Below are positions 1 to 11,367 of a DNA stretch of 64,000 nucleotides, one piece after another; position 1 is the stretch's first letter, and each line of letters starts with the position of its first letter. A program made the translations under genes and the position numbers. The notes below the pieces were generated by a model. That model saw only the letters and a list, made by a program, of their open reading frames with translations. It made no database searches and was not told where the DNA came from. Source of the DNA: Fagopyrum homotropicum (Eukaryota > Streptophyta > Magnoliopsida > Caryophyllales > Polygonaceae); NCBI GenBank assembly GCA_033239125.1, contig BSWB01000002.1, positions 7,039,001 to 7,103,000 of the forward strand, given 5' to 3'.

Positions 1-664
1 ATTTCTAACAAAAACGAACCAAATCGACAAAGATCAAGAAGAGGGAAAAACCTAGGGTTCGGATTTTTAAAATCCGAATTGCGCGTTCCTTGGTGAATTT
101 CCGCTCGATTCGTCGCTTGGATCTTGTTGGTGGTTGAATTTGCTTCAATTTGGGAAGAAGAATCGTTGAAAACGATTAAGGAATGAGGATTTGGGAGTAG
201 GGTCGTGGAATCGGCGATTTAGTCGTGGAAGAGGGTTTTGTGGAGTGGTTTTGGTGAAGAACGTGGTTTATATAGTCGCAGGCAAAATTTTGAAAATCAC
301 GGTCTGTCGGGGTATTCCACGGCCGTGGAAATGTACGGAACCGTGCTTTTGGTGATTTTTCAAAGGCCTTTGGAAATTACGGTCACTGTAGCTGTCACAG
401 CCGTGGTTTAGACCGTGGAACTCTCTGTAATGCTCCAAAGTCCAAGTTTCGTCACTTTTCTTCAACATTATCCTTCCTTTCCCCTTTTCCATCGTTCCTA
501 CATCCAAAAACACGAACATACCGGAAGAAATCAAGGCAAAATAAAGCGAAAAACGTCTAAACTAAGCTAAACTATGAATCGAAAACAAAAACACGAATGC
601 AATACCTTGGGTTGCCTCCCAAGAAGCGCTTTGTTTAAGGTCCGTAGCTAGACCAATCTCGCAC

Positions 665-1666
665 TTATTCGAGTGCGGTAGGCGCGAACTCTTCAACTTG
701 GAGTTCCGGCGTATACTTCTTGAGTCGTTGGCCGTTCACCTTAAAGCTTCCGCCCGGTTCACCCCATACTTCAACTGCACCATGGGGGAAAATACGCTTA
801 ATTAGAAAAGGTCCGGTCCAACGAGACTTAAGCTTACCTGGAAAGAGGCGAAGCCTTGAATTGAAGAGGAGAACTTGATCTCCTTCTTTGAAGTCCTTTG
901 GAATGATATGCTTATCATGCCAACGCTTTGCTCTCTCCTTGTAGATCTTAGCGTTTTCATAAGCATTCAAGCGGAGTTCGTCGAGTTCATTAAGGTCTAG
1001 GAGACGCTTCTCTCCCGCTTCCTTCATGCTGAAATTCAGACACTTGATAGCCCAAAACGCTTTGTGCTCCAACTCTACCGGCAAGTGACAAGACTTCCCA
1101 TACACAAGGTTGTATGGTGTGGTTCCTATGGGAGTCTTGTATGCAGTCCGGTACGCCCACAATGCATCGTCAAGCTTCAAAGACCAATCCTTCCTAGTCC
1201 TTGAAACCGTCTTCTCTAAGATTCCTTTGATCTCCCTATTTGAGATCTCAACTTGTCCACTAGTTTGTGGATGATAGGGGGTAGCGATCTTGTGAGTAAC
1301 CCCATACTTAGCTAGAAGAGCTTCAAAGCGCCGGGCGATGAAGTGAGAACCTCCATCACTAATGATAGTCCTTGGCGTCCCAAATCGAGGAAAGATGGTC
1401 TTGTTGAAGAACTTAACCACCACCATGGCATCATTGGTGGGAGAGGCAATTGCTTTCACCCATCTAGAAACGTAGTCTACCGCCAATAGTATGTATTGGT
1501 TTCCACAAGAAGATGGGAATGGTCCCATAAAATCTACTCCCCAAACATCGAAAATCTCCACCTCTTGAATGTTGTTGAGGGGCATCTCATTCCTCCTAGA
1601 GATATTGCCTGTTCTTTGACAAGCATCGCAGCAAGAAACAAAGGATTGCACACCTTTGTAAAACAA
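665..1666 (-). pseudogene. Ty3-type integrase (core and C-terminal domain)
   Basis: About 333 residues. Only the second half of the HHCC zinc-binding domain remains (SCCDACQRTG, residues 11-20). The catalytic core follows with all three acidic residues visible: D in VDFMGPFP, D in IISDGGSHF, and E in SNREIKGILE. A GPY/F-type segment (KLKSRWTGPFLI) and a short tail come next, with no chromodomain. The frame starts inside a deletion junction at about 1651-1666, where the first zinc-binding His residues should lie, so the apparent start Met is not a biological start. The core is otherwise uninterrupted, which suggests the deletion is fairly recent or that the copy was active until it happened. 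Confidence 0.9.
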
Positions 1667-2588
1667 GAGAAAGGTTAGAAAGGCAATCGTTAAAAGAGGA
1701 ACCGTATACGGAGAAATCGTCCATAAAGACCTCCATGATTTCCTCTATGTATTCGGAGAAGATGGCCATCATGCACCTTTGAAAGGTGGCTGGGGCGTTG
1801 CAAAGCCCGAACGGCATTCTCCTATAAGCGAACGTACCCCATGGGCACGTGAATGTGGTCTTCTCCTGATCGTCCGGGTGTATCGGAATCTGAAAGAAAC
1901 CACTATAACCGTCAAGATAGCAAAAGTGTGAATGTTGTGCTAACCTTTCAAGCATTTGATCGATGAAGGGCAATGGGAAGTGATCCTTCCTCGTTGCATT
2001 GTTAAGCTTGCGGTAGTCAATGCACATCCGCCATCCTGTTACGGTCCGGGTAGGAATGAGTTCGTTGTTTTTGTTGGTGATGACTGTCATTCCTCCCTTC
2101 TTCGGAACTACTTGAACCGGACTCACCCACTTACTATCGGAGATAGGATAGATGATACCTGCATCAAGAAGTTTAAGAATTTCCTTCTTGACAACCTCCT
2201 TCATGGTCGGATTTAACCGCCTTTGAGGTTGCCTTGAAGTTCTAAAATCTTCCTCCATTAGTATCTTATGCATGCATAGGGAGGGTTTAATTCCTACTAA
2301 GTCCTCAATAGTGTAGCCTAAAGCTTTCCTATGTTTCCTAAGGACAATCATGAGCTGATCATGTTCATCTATGCTTAGATCGGAACTAACAATAACCGGA
2401 AAGGTAGAATTAGATCCTAGAAAAGCGTACCTTAGATGAGTAGGAAGTGGTTTGAGTTCCATTGCTTTCGGAGCTTCCAATGATCCTTGAGAAGCATCCG
2501 ATGTCTCCTTAGAAGTTTTTAAGGGTGTTGAATGTGTGAGAGAAAAATCGGAAGAAGTTGAAGAAGTGTCTCGATCACCCCTTTCCAC
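1596..2588 (-). pseudogene. Ty3-type reverse transcriptase, truncated before RNase H
   Basis: The frame translates to about 330 residues. After a low-complexity Ser/Thr-rich N-terminus it shows Ty3 RT hallmarks: a WVSPVQVVPKK block, GWRMCIDYRKLN, the PFGLCNAPATFQRCM block, and the catalytic box as FMDD. Soon after the palm domain, at SLVLQRC, the reading runs out of frame into sequence that encodes integrase in the overlapping frame. The thumb, connection and RNase H domains are therefore missing. The upstream gag-protease part is also gone: beyond 2588 the sequence switches to the CCACGGCCGTGG-rich non-coding patch. In an intact element this would be the polymerase segment of a Gag-Pol polyprotein. 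It cannot function on its own. Confidence 0.9.
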
Positions 2589-2650
2589 GCCTAAAATTAC
2601 GGTTTCCCCATGTCCTCCACGGCCGTGGTTTAGGGCGTGGAAGGTGGTTA

Positions 2651-3839
2651 CGGTTGCTTTGGCCTTAAGAGAGAGTTATATAAGGAGCATCCACCCATCA
2701 ATGTCATTCATAGGATTTTTTTTTTATCAAGAACTACTCATATGGAAGAAAGCTCCAAGGAAAGACATTAGTGTGCGCTTATTTGAAGAGTTAGCTAAAG
2801 CTAAGAAGGGGAGTCATTACATTTTTGATTTTATATTGTTATCTGCTATTAGTTGTGCTTACTCTAGAAATGATGATCCATATATATGTATGTATGTATA
2901 AGGAATCATGTGCGAAGCTAGAGGAAGAACGGGGAGTAGTTGCGGATAGAGATCCTCAAATCCGCAAGGAAGTGCCATTTGAACCAAGAGATTTAGCTTG
3001 GTTGCAACTAAGATAAGAAAAGCTCCAATAATACTTTCAGTTTTTATCATCCGAGATGATCTATAGAATTACAGTGAAAATCTTGACCCCAAGGTTGTTC
3101 TCAAGCTTTGCTAAGTCTCACAAGGGCTATTCTCAACCTTATCTCATTTGTTTCTCACTTCTGATTGTAAACCTAGATGCAGGGTTTGTACGGTTTCTTT
3201 ACATGCAATCACTTATTACAGTAATTTTAACCGGTCTTGAATACACCTAGGAGATTTGTACGGACTTCTCTTATTGAAATTCTGCAGATGTATAATTTTT
3301 AACTCGCATTGTGTAAGCAACTCCGGTATCATTTTTGCTTTATTATACTTGTTCTTGCATTATCTAGATTACACTCCATCCATACAAGAAATCTCTAGTA
3401 CAAAACACTCACTGCTCAATACCTAGTTTTAGCAGGACGTATGTAGAGCACACAACCATCAACAATTAGTCAAACAACAAGAATTGTCCTATCCATACAA
3501 CAGTAGAGGTTGAAGATCGACTTGCCCTAACTCAATTATTTACTGTCAAAGCTTAAATTTCAACAAAACATCATCTAGGACAGAGAATGAATTATACAAT
3601 TCATTCATTATTTGAAGGTAGCTTTCCAAGTTGTACACACACTTTATATTTTTTTTACCAAACATATATTTTTATTAGAAAATTTACTTTCTTCTAGTGT
3701 AGGTAAATATGTAGAAATCTCATGAATATGGGTGTAATGTATGACTGTGTATGCAAGACTCGGACAATTAAATCCGGGATTGGTTATTTTTTTTTCTTTT
3801 GTGAAAAATGTAAATGTATGGTCATCCTTCCTTATTTAG
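2651..3839. other. Region without a recognisable gene
   Basis: AT-rich sequence between the Ty3 remnant and the LINE. Short open stretches on the plus strand at 2700-2900 and 2905-3016 have no family resemblance I can name and no convincing splice structure. The part at about 3640-3790 is a diverged copy of sequence at about 17385-17540 (same strand; shared GTAGGTAAATATGTA). It belongs to a dispersed repeat of unknown class. Confidence 0.4.
3640..3790 (+). repeat. Dispersed repeat, copy 1 (second copy near 17385-17540)
   Basis: The sequence resembles 17385-17540 in the same orientation: CACTTTATATTTTT near the left side, GTAGGTAAATATGTA in the middle and an AATTAAATC run near the right. Class unknown. 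Copy 1 lies just left of the LINE target site; copy 2 lies just left of the TRIM element. Confidence 0.5.
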
Positions 3840-3857
3840 AAGTAAAATGGAATTTTA
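3840..3857 (+). repeat. Left target-site duplication of the LINE
   Basis: Eighteen bases, AAGTAAAATGGAATTTTA, identical to 9625-9642. Confidence 0.9.
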
Positions 3858-3928
3858 ACACAAATCTAAGAAGCTCCAAGAAACTCCAAGAAACCATTGA
3901 AAGAAGCGGCGAATACTTGAAATCTGGT

Positions 3929-5398
3929 ATGGTGGATCCAAATGATGGCAATTGTCCCCCTCCCCCGGCGGCCCCTGACCCCTCTGGTTCCCATCTACCT
4001 GATGGGATATTGTCTGGTGCAATTAATGAAGATGTTGTAAACCCTAATGGGGTGGGCAAGACTCCGGCTCCGGAGAATGTTGACAAGGATTCTACACCTT
4101 CCTGGAGGACAATGTTGTTCGGAGATAATGCTTGGAAATAGATGCCCGTCTTACCAGATGATCTTCTTGAGACAGGACGAATCAAGATTGACTACCCAAA
4201 AGGGAAAGATGGCACCCCTGAAATCAATGTGGCAGCAAAGGTAATTCAAGTCTTAAATGCGCCCTGGAGGAATTCAATTGTGACAAAGCTGTTAGGCCGC
4301 ATGATTTCGTTTGGATCTTTTGAGAGATCAATTCGCCAGATATGGAAGCCAACAGGAGGATGGACTGTTATTGATTTACCGAATGATTACTTTCCAATTC
4401 GGTTTGAAAAGGAGAAAGACATGTTTGATATCTTGACTGGGGGGCCATGGAAATTGTTTGGACATTATTTGATGATGCAGCAATGGGACGAGTCTTTTGA
4501 TCCAATGACCTCTATAATATCCTCTACAGGAGTTTGGGTTAGAATCTCAGGTCTCCCATTTGCCCTGTATAATATATCAGTCTTAAGAGCTATTGCTTCG
4601 GCTATTGGAACCCCGCTTCGGATAGATGCAAACACATTGGGAGTATATCGAGGGAAATACGCTAGGATATGTGTGCTAGTGGACCTAACCCGACCCTTGA
4701 AAGGAGATGTTATGTTGAATGGTAAACGGCTCCTGCTGGAGTATGAAAATCTCCATACAATCTGTATGGGTTGTGGTTGTTATGGCCATTTGCTTGAAAA
4801 TTGTATGTACCCAGAGAAGAGGACATCCCCAGGGAATGTTAAGGAAAGTGATATGGACGTGGAGAAGGTAGTGGATACTATAAATAAGGAGAAAGAGGTA
4901 TCAGCTGTAGGATTAGGTAGCCAGGTTCAGGAGGACAATGGTCATGGTCCATGGATGATAGTTCCAAGAAGACAAGTTCAAAATAGAGGTAGAATGACCC
5001 CTGTTGAGCAAAGTCAAGAACATATAGAAGGCAAAGGAGTGTCAAATGTGAAAATTGTTGCAGAGGGACAGGAAGGAGGGCAAGCGAAAAAAAGAATCAG
5101 ACCTGAAGGAAACACAAATAGTGGAGATCAACATGTTAACAGGAATGTACAGGGGGTTAATTTGAGAAGGCAAAGAGAGTTGCTGAAACCCAGTATCCCT
5201 ACACAGAAATTACAGGCCAACCATCATGTGAGTATCCTTCAAAAGGGAGTTATCCCCAAGGCTACCTTTATTGCAGGGGAGTCTTCCACTCAAGGTAAGG
5301 GTAATGATCCTATTATGGAGGTATTGGCACGCCAGGCCACGCAAGGTACAGAAACTGAGATGGAGTCACAGACGTCCATGGTTCCGGATTCCCAGTGA
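3929..5398 (+). pseudogene. LINE ORF1: DUF4283 / zinc-knuckle protein with one amber stop
   Basis: The likely start is the ATG at 3929, after a short 5' leader. The frame is open to 5398 apart from a single TAG at 4139-4141, which separates a Pro-rich N-terminus from the main body. The body has the DUF4283-type N-terminal domain of plant LINE ORF1 proteins (WKPTGGWTVIDLP, FPIRFEKEKDMF, GGPWKLFGHYL). It is followed by a CX2CX4HX4C zinc knuckle at 4763-4804 (CMGCGCYGHLLENC) and a basic, Gln-rich tail. Such proteins coat LINE RNA as a ribonucleoprotein. ORF2 begins 35 bases after the ORF1 stop. With only one nonsense codon, this ORF decayed less than ORF2. Confidence 0.9.
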
Positions 5399-5433
5399 AA
5401 GAAGGGAGGTAACATTCTTCAAAAAGTTTATAA

Positions 5434-8400
5434 ATGATAGGGATATTATGGAATAGCTTTGGAACTATTAAAGCCAGCTTTCGAAGATCTATACGATACA
5501 TGATTCGTAAACATAGACCGAACTTTCTAGCTCTATTTGAAACACATTGTTCAGAATCGGTTGCTGATGCTATTTGTGAGAAAATTGGTTTTGATACAGT
5601 GGAACGATCTGAAGCAGAGGGACAGAAAGGAGGTATTTGGCTACTCTGGGATTCTAATAGCTGCCCTACAAAAATTCTATCAAAAAGTGACCAGTATATT
5701 CATGCTGAGATGGGGGAGGGGACACTTGCTTTCACTCTCATTGTGGTGTATATTGCTCCGGAGCCTGGTAGAAGGGGCGATGTATGGGAGAAACTTAGTC
5801 ATATTATTGAGATTTCCACTCTACCAGTTGTTATCGGTGGGGATTGGAATGTTATTAAATGTGCAGAAGAAAGGCAAGGGGGCTCGACGCGGCTCACTAG
5901 AGATTCTTTGAATTTTTGCAGTTGAATAAATGATACTGGGCTAGTGGATATGGGTTATGTGGGATCAGCATACACATGGACGCGTGGGCACTCTATCAAT
6001 ACAAGGATGTCTAAGCGTTTGGATAGAATCTTGATTAGTTCAACAAGAAGATTGCAATGGCCTGAAGCTACAGTGCGACACTTGCCTAAATTGTGTTCAG
6101 ACCATAACCCCCTGCTACTGAGTCTTGATCGAACCAATATAGGCAACCCCAAACGACGCCCTTTTAGATTCCAAGCGGCATGGTTGTCCCATCCGGAGTT
6201 CAAACAGATTATTGCAAGTGCTTAGAATGATTCATTGCCCATTCCAGGAGCGCTAAGTAGTCTTCAAATTGTGCTAAGTAAATGGAACAAGGAGGTATTT
6301 GGCTCAATTACGAAGAGGAAAGAAGCCTTAATAAAAGCCTTGGAGGATATTACTCGAAGAATTGATATGAACCCAAATGAGAACCTCATTAGTAGAGAGA
6401 ATGAGATTGGAACCGAACTCAATAGTGTACTAGAACAGGAGGAGATACTGTGGTACCAAAAATCGCGCCAACAATGGCTTAGGTGTGGAGATCGTAACAC
6501 ATCTTTCTTTCATCTCTCGACCATCATTAGAAGGCATAAAAACCGTATTGATGCTCTTAAGGTTGAAAATGGAGAATGGTGTCTGGATCAACAAACTCTC
6601 GAGGACCACACAATAAGCTTCTATCAGTCAATTTATGGGCCTTCAATCTTAACTGAGCTACAACCGATTTCAAAAGGAGGCTTCCCAGTTTTTTCATTTG
6701 ATCAGAAGAATGCCATTGCAGGACCACTCACAGAAGAAGAAATAGTTGAGTCTGTAAAAGGGATGGGGGCGTTTAAGGCACCAGGCCCAGATGGTTTCCA
6801 GCCCATATTTTATCAAAGAATGTGGGCTGTGGTAGGGAAATCGTTAATAAAATTTGCAGCTGATTTTTGGACCAAAGGAGAACTTCCAGCAGAAGTGAAT
6901 GAAACCCTACTTGTGATGATTGGGAAAATTACAAAACCTGAGTCAATCCAAAATTATCGACCTATTTCTCTATGCAATGTATCCTACAAAGTTGTTACGA
7001 AGATCCTTGCAAACAGATTGAAGCCCCTGATGACATTTCTGGTAAGTCCGATGTAATCTAGTTTTATCCCAGGTAGACTAATTTCGGATAATATTGTCAT
7101 TGCGCAGGAAGCAATTCATTCAATGAAGAAGAAGAAAGGAAGGAAAGGCTGGATGGTATTGAAACTGGTTTTGGAGAAAGCATACGACATGCTCCGATGG
7201 GAATTTGTAATGGAAACACTGGATGATATTGGTCTCCCGGAAATTTAGATTGACAGGATTGGAAGGTGCTTATCTTCGAGTTCAATGCGGGTCCTATGGA
7301 ATGGAGAAAGCACCAGACAGTTCAAGACGAAGAGAGGATTAAGACAAGGAGATCTTATCTCACCATACATGTTCGTCTTATGCCTGGAACGTTTAGGTCA
7401 CCTAATTGAGAAAGCAGTAGTTGATGGGAGTTGGAAACCGATGAAGTTATCTCGTAGCGGACCACCACTATCTCATCTCTTCTTTGCAGATGACATTCTG
7501 CTGTTTGCGGAAGCTTCTAAAGGACAGATAAGAAGGATCAAAGCTATCTTGGACATGTTCTGCAATGCCTCAGGACTTAGAGTGAGTCATTCTAAATCCC
7601 GACTTTTTGTCTCTCAGAATATAAGAGGAGAACTGGAAAATCAATTGAGTGAAATTAGCAATATACCTCATACTCGTGATCTGGGGAAGTACTTAGGGGT
7701 ACCAATTATACATGGAGCAGTATCCAAGGATATTTTTAACCCTTTAGTGGAGCGTCTCTCAGCACGACTAGCGGGATGGAAGGCTAATAAAATGAGTATA
7801 GTTGGGCGAACGACACTGGTGAAATCAGTCCTGACTACCATCCCGATTTACCATATGAGTACTATTCTTCTTCCTGTAAGTGTCACAAATAAAATTGATA
7901 GAATCTGCAGGGGTTTTCTCTGGGGGAATATAGAAGGTAAGAAGAAAATTCATCTCCTAAATTGGAATTCGATATGCCAGAAAAAAGAAGAAGGTGGACT
8001 GGGCATCCGAATGGCTTCAGAAATTAATCTTGCAGCAATAAGCAAACTCAGCTGGAGATTATTCAAGTGCAAGGATGAAGTGTGGGCTAAATGCATCATC
8101 AATAAATATGGCAGGCATGGTATAGAATGGCCAAATCAACTAAGAGACAGTAATGGTAGCTCGATCATCTGGAGAGGTATTGTGCAGAGTTATAATAAAG
8201 TTATTAGTCCGAATCTGAGTTGGAATATCAACGATGGACGACGAGTTAGATTCTGGAGTGATAGTTGGGTTACAAGGGAACCACTGAGGAATACATGTCA
8301 AATGGATCTGACAGAGGCTGAAATCGAGCTAAAGGTTAGGGATGTGTGGCTGGATGAAGGATCCTGGGACTGGAATTACCTAACATGTAGATTAAATAAT

Positions 8401-9560
8401 GCAGATTTCCTTAAAGTTATTGCCAAAGGATTATGGTCGACTGATGGAAGAGAAGACTCAATTAGATGGTCACTGACTCAAGATGGAGATTTCTCTATTG
8501 CCTCAGCACATGAATGGATTCGCTAGAAAAGACAGAAGGTCGATGTACGAGAGAAACTTTTTCACCAGATCTGGAAGGTCAACGTCACTGAACGGATTCG
8601 CTTTTTCTTATGGCAATTAGCATGGGGCATCCCTCTAACTAATCTTGAGAGATTCAGGAGACACATGGCTACGAGTCCTGATTGCTTGGGATGTCCAGGT
8701 AACCACGAATCCCTTCTTCATGTGCTGCGGGATTGTTGTTTTGCGAAGGGAGTTTGGGAGAATCTGGTTCCAGCTGAGCTTCACTTGGATTTCTTTACCC
8801 TTGACTGGGATAATTGGTTATTTCTGAATATTACTGTGAAAAATGGTCCGGGCAACATTAAAGATTGGTGTGAGATTTTTGCCTTTGGGGTTTGGTGGTT
8901 ATGGCGATGGAGGAATTCGAGAACATTCAGTGAAGGTGTAATTCCAAGAAGCAAGGCTGAATACATTCTGGCTAAAAAACAGGAGTATATGATGGCTGTT
9001 AAACAAAACCAGGCACTGAACAATCAAAATAAACAGGAACAGATGGTGTGTTGGAAGAAGCCTAAGATGGGTTGGGTGAAGGTAAATACAGATGGTGCAT
9101 CTAGGGGAGGAGTGAATTTAGCTACAGCAGGGGCAGTGATACGGGATGATCAAGGTAGTTGGGTGAAAGGGGTGGCTGTAAATCTGGGAGTTTGCTCTGC
9201 ACCAGAAGCAGAATTATGGGGCATCATTCACGGTGTAGAGTTAGCATGGGAGATGGGATATCGTCGAGTAGAGGTTGAGTTGGATTCCCGCCTGGTGGTT
9301 GGGTTTGTTGAGAAAGGTGTGAGCCAAGTTCACCCTCTCTCTAGCTTGGTGACTCATTGCCATAGCTTAATTGTACGAGACTGGATCATCAGTTTCACAC
9401 ACATTTATAGAGAAGGCAACCGTGTAGCGGATGCTCTTGAAATTTTGCGTTTTCTTTAGATATTGGGGTTCATCCCCTTGACATCCCTCCTGTGGGGGTT
9501 AGATGCTTAATTATGGATGATTTTAGAGGGATTGCCTTCCCTCGAAGTGTACGTATGTAA
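5434..9560 (+). pseudogene. LINE ORF2: AP-endonuclease, reverse transcriptase, RNase H (inactivated)
   Basis: A single reading frame can be followed from ATG 5434 to 9459, with in-frame stops at 5923, 6223, 7054, 7246 and 8524. Near 9440 a small indel shifts the reading so that the original C-terminus continues in another frame to a TAA at 9558-9560. Domains in order: APE-type endonuclease (5434 to about 6130; GGDWNV, and SDHNPLL near the end); RT (about 6700-7700; RPISLCN, FFADD at 7480-7494); a Cys/His zf-RVT segment (about 8560-8790); and an RNase H domain (about 9078-9440; VNTDGA, EAELWG, ELDSRL, NRVADAL). In RT motif A the expected catalytic Asp codon is GTT (Val) at 7168-7170, so polymerase activity would be lost even without the stops. 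Confidence 0.92.
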
Positions 9561-9624
9561 TACTGATATTCACATAAAAAAGCACCTTAGCGCGGAGAGC
9601 TAGTCTCTCATTTACCAAAAAAAA

Positions 9625-9642
9625 AAGTAAAATGGAATTTTA
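9625..9642 (+). repeat. Right target-site duplication of the LINE
   Basis: Identical to 3840-3857. It overlaps the last bases of the A-tract, so the exact boundary is uncertain by one or two bases. Confidence 0.9.
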
Positions 9643-9723
9643 CGCACGAGTCATACGAGGAAAAGTAAAACGGAATTTTAAAAATATGACTGAGTCTAGC
9701 GTCATGGACTCGATTAATGAAGC
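9643..9723 (-). pseudogene. Small LINE RNase H remnant, left of solo LTR A
   Basis: Read on the minus strand, this stretch continues the RNase H-like reading found at 11826-12026 on the other side of the solo LTR (a segment resembling RLSHIFK follows the junction). It is the second half of an older LINE fragment that the LTR element split. Confidence 0.45.
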
Positions 9724-9761
9724 TGTAACATCCGGTTTTTGGAGATTCCAGTTGAGTCACA

Positions 9762-9867
9762 GCGGTCGTGTGCCGCGACCGCGAAATATTGCCTACCCGC
9801 GGGTGCGGCCCGCAGTCGCGCCGCGGCGGCTGCGGTAGCTGTTTCCCGCGGTCACGGGAAAACAGCT
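9762..9867. other. GC-rich palindromes in the LTR A U3 region
   Basis: GCGGTCGTGTGCCGCGACCGC at about 9762-9782 and the hairpin arms AGCTGTTTCCCG / CGGGAAAACAGCT at 9837-9867 can fold into stable stems. GCGGTC-type motifs return at about 10440-10530. The surroundings are AT-rich, so this stands out in composition. Function unknown. Confidence 0.5.
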
Positions 9868-11069
9868 AATCTTGATCTTCTAGTTTTGTAACCGTCAGGA
9901 TTTTTTTTTTTTATATTTTTATCTCGATCTCTCGATTTATTCTTTCCTTTCTGCATTTTCCAGCCTCACAAACCCTACAAGCCGTCTTCATCTTTCTTTT
10001 TCTCTCTCACTCACCTAACTCCCCCTACACTCTCTTCTCTTCATTTTCCCAATCTTCCTTTCATCATCTTCAACACTTCGTGGATTCCAACAATGACTTC
10101 AACAACAGACCGGTATTTTGAAAGCAAAGGAACGCTCTTGTTGTCTGGACACGCAGAGGACTCTTTCTCCTTTCTCCCTTGAAGCGATTAAGGGGTATGG
10201 TTGCGTTTTTCTTCTTCTTTTCTTTCCCTAGTAATTCTAGTGGTAACTTGGGTTGACTGTGTTATCTATGGCTACAAAAAAGTTGCAGTGAACGTTCGAG
10301 ATCCGGCGTCTTGCCTCCTGCACGAACAGAGAAGTCTAAAACCTCACTAGTCGACGTTCCCTGCGGTTTCGGCCTAGAATCGCCGCACGCCTTGACGCTT
10401 GTCACCGCACCCTCGCCGCTAGATCAACTCGGTCACGCCTTCCCACCGCGGTCACGCCTCTGTGTCGCTGCGGTCGTGCCGACACTGCTTCCCCGCATTC
10501 GCGCCTTCATTCCTCCGCGGTCGCGGAATCATCCTAGTGGGATCCTAATTCGACCTTTTTGACTTAAGAGTTGAAACTAGATATATGATCCTTTCCTCTT
10601 GTTGTCTTATGATGTTATGGTGGGTGTGTAGGGTAGTGTTCTGTAGTGTATGTTGGATTAGACCTTTGATGGTTATATGATGTTGTGATGATCATTGGAA
10701 ACTAGAAGTTGAGAACTTCTAGTTGCTGGATGTACTGTGATATTGTTGCCTTCGGTTATATCAGGCTATTGAAGATTCTAGTGTGGATCAGGATACATGA
10801 GTGGTATTTGATTTATGTGTTTATAGTTTGATAATTGATTTAGTTTAACCGACTTATTTTTGGCCCAAGTGTAACGGGCGGTGACATCATCTGCTCAGCT
10901 TCTTAGGGAGATTGGGAGGTTCTCCGCGACTAGGCCAAACATGGTATGCGGGGAGGGTACTGAACCGCTCCACATGGTATACGGGGAGGTCAACTGAACC
11001 ACTCCTGTTGGATAATGGGACGGAGGCAAGAGTCTTAGACTTCTCGTGCCATAAGCTTAAATGAATTAA

Positions 11070-11367
11070 GGGCCCGTTTGGTTTTAACTCCGGAATCGGA
11101 AACGGAATGGAAACGAATCTAGTACATATGTATACCATTGTTCATGAAAATTTTTGGAATCATTCCTTGTGGTTTGAAGGAATTGGACTAGAATTTGATT
11201 ACTTTTGATACCCTATAGGATAACAAAATGTGAGGGAGCAAGTGCATTTTGCATTAATCCCCAATGAATGATTCCACAAAACTTCATGAATAATGATATA
11301 CATATGGACTAAATTCGTTTTCATTCCGTTTCCGTTTCCGTTTCCGGTGTTGGAACCAAACGGGTCC
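11070..11367. mobile_element. Tourist/Harbinger-type MITE nested in LTR A
   Basis: A 298-bp element with terminal inverted repeats beginning GGGCCCGTTTGGTT and, from the other end, GGACCCGTTTGGTT. It is flanked by the three-base duplication TAA (11067-11069 and 11368-11370). Copy C of the LTR lacks it at the matching place, which confirms a later insertion into copy A. Confidence 0.9.

Larger units (their letters stand above)
1..2650 (-). mobile_element. Broken Ty3-type (Athila/Tat-like) LTR retrotransposon
   Basis: Two long minus-strand reading frames encode Ty3-type reverse transcriptase (1596-2588) and integrase (665-1666). Gag, protease, RNase H and both LTRs are not recognisable. The stretch 1-660 lies downstream of integrase and is non-coding. 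It holds a run at about 604-645 that resembles conserved 3' sequence of this type of element, and a patch at 300-420 rich in the motif CCACGGCCGTGG. The same motif recurs at about 2610-2645, just beyond the 5' end of the RT frame, so the element is rearranged as well as deleted. Integrase lacks a chromodomain and has a GPY/F-type tail. I infer the Athila/Tat side of Ty3 from the RT sequence and the downstream region; the exact lineage is uncertain. Confidence 0.85.
3858..9624 (+). mobile_element. Full-length L1-type LINE with 18-bp target-site duplication
   Basis: A 5.77-kb non-LTR retrotransposon containing a nucleic-acid-binding ORF1 (3929-5398) and an endonuclease/RT/RNase H ORF2 (5434 to about 9560). 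It ends in an A-tract at about 9616-9626. The 18-base sequence AAGTAAAATGGAATTTTA occurs exactly at 3840-3857 and again at 9625-9642, directly flanking the element. This is the long duplication expected from target-primed reverse transcription. The duplication is perfect and the element is not 5'-truncated, so the insertion is not ancient. Even so it is dead, with one stop in ORF1 and five stops plus a frameshift in ORF2. A similar motif at about 9663-9680 shows that the target locus already carried a related sequence. Confidence 0.95.

Noticed and set aside
2536..3250. Series of short plus-strand open frames resembling exons
   Set aside because: No recognisable domain, no convincing donor/acceptor pairs, and no continuity between frames.
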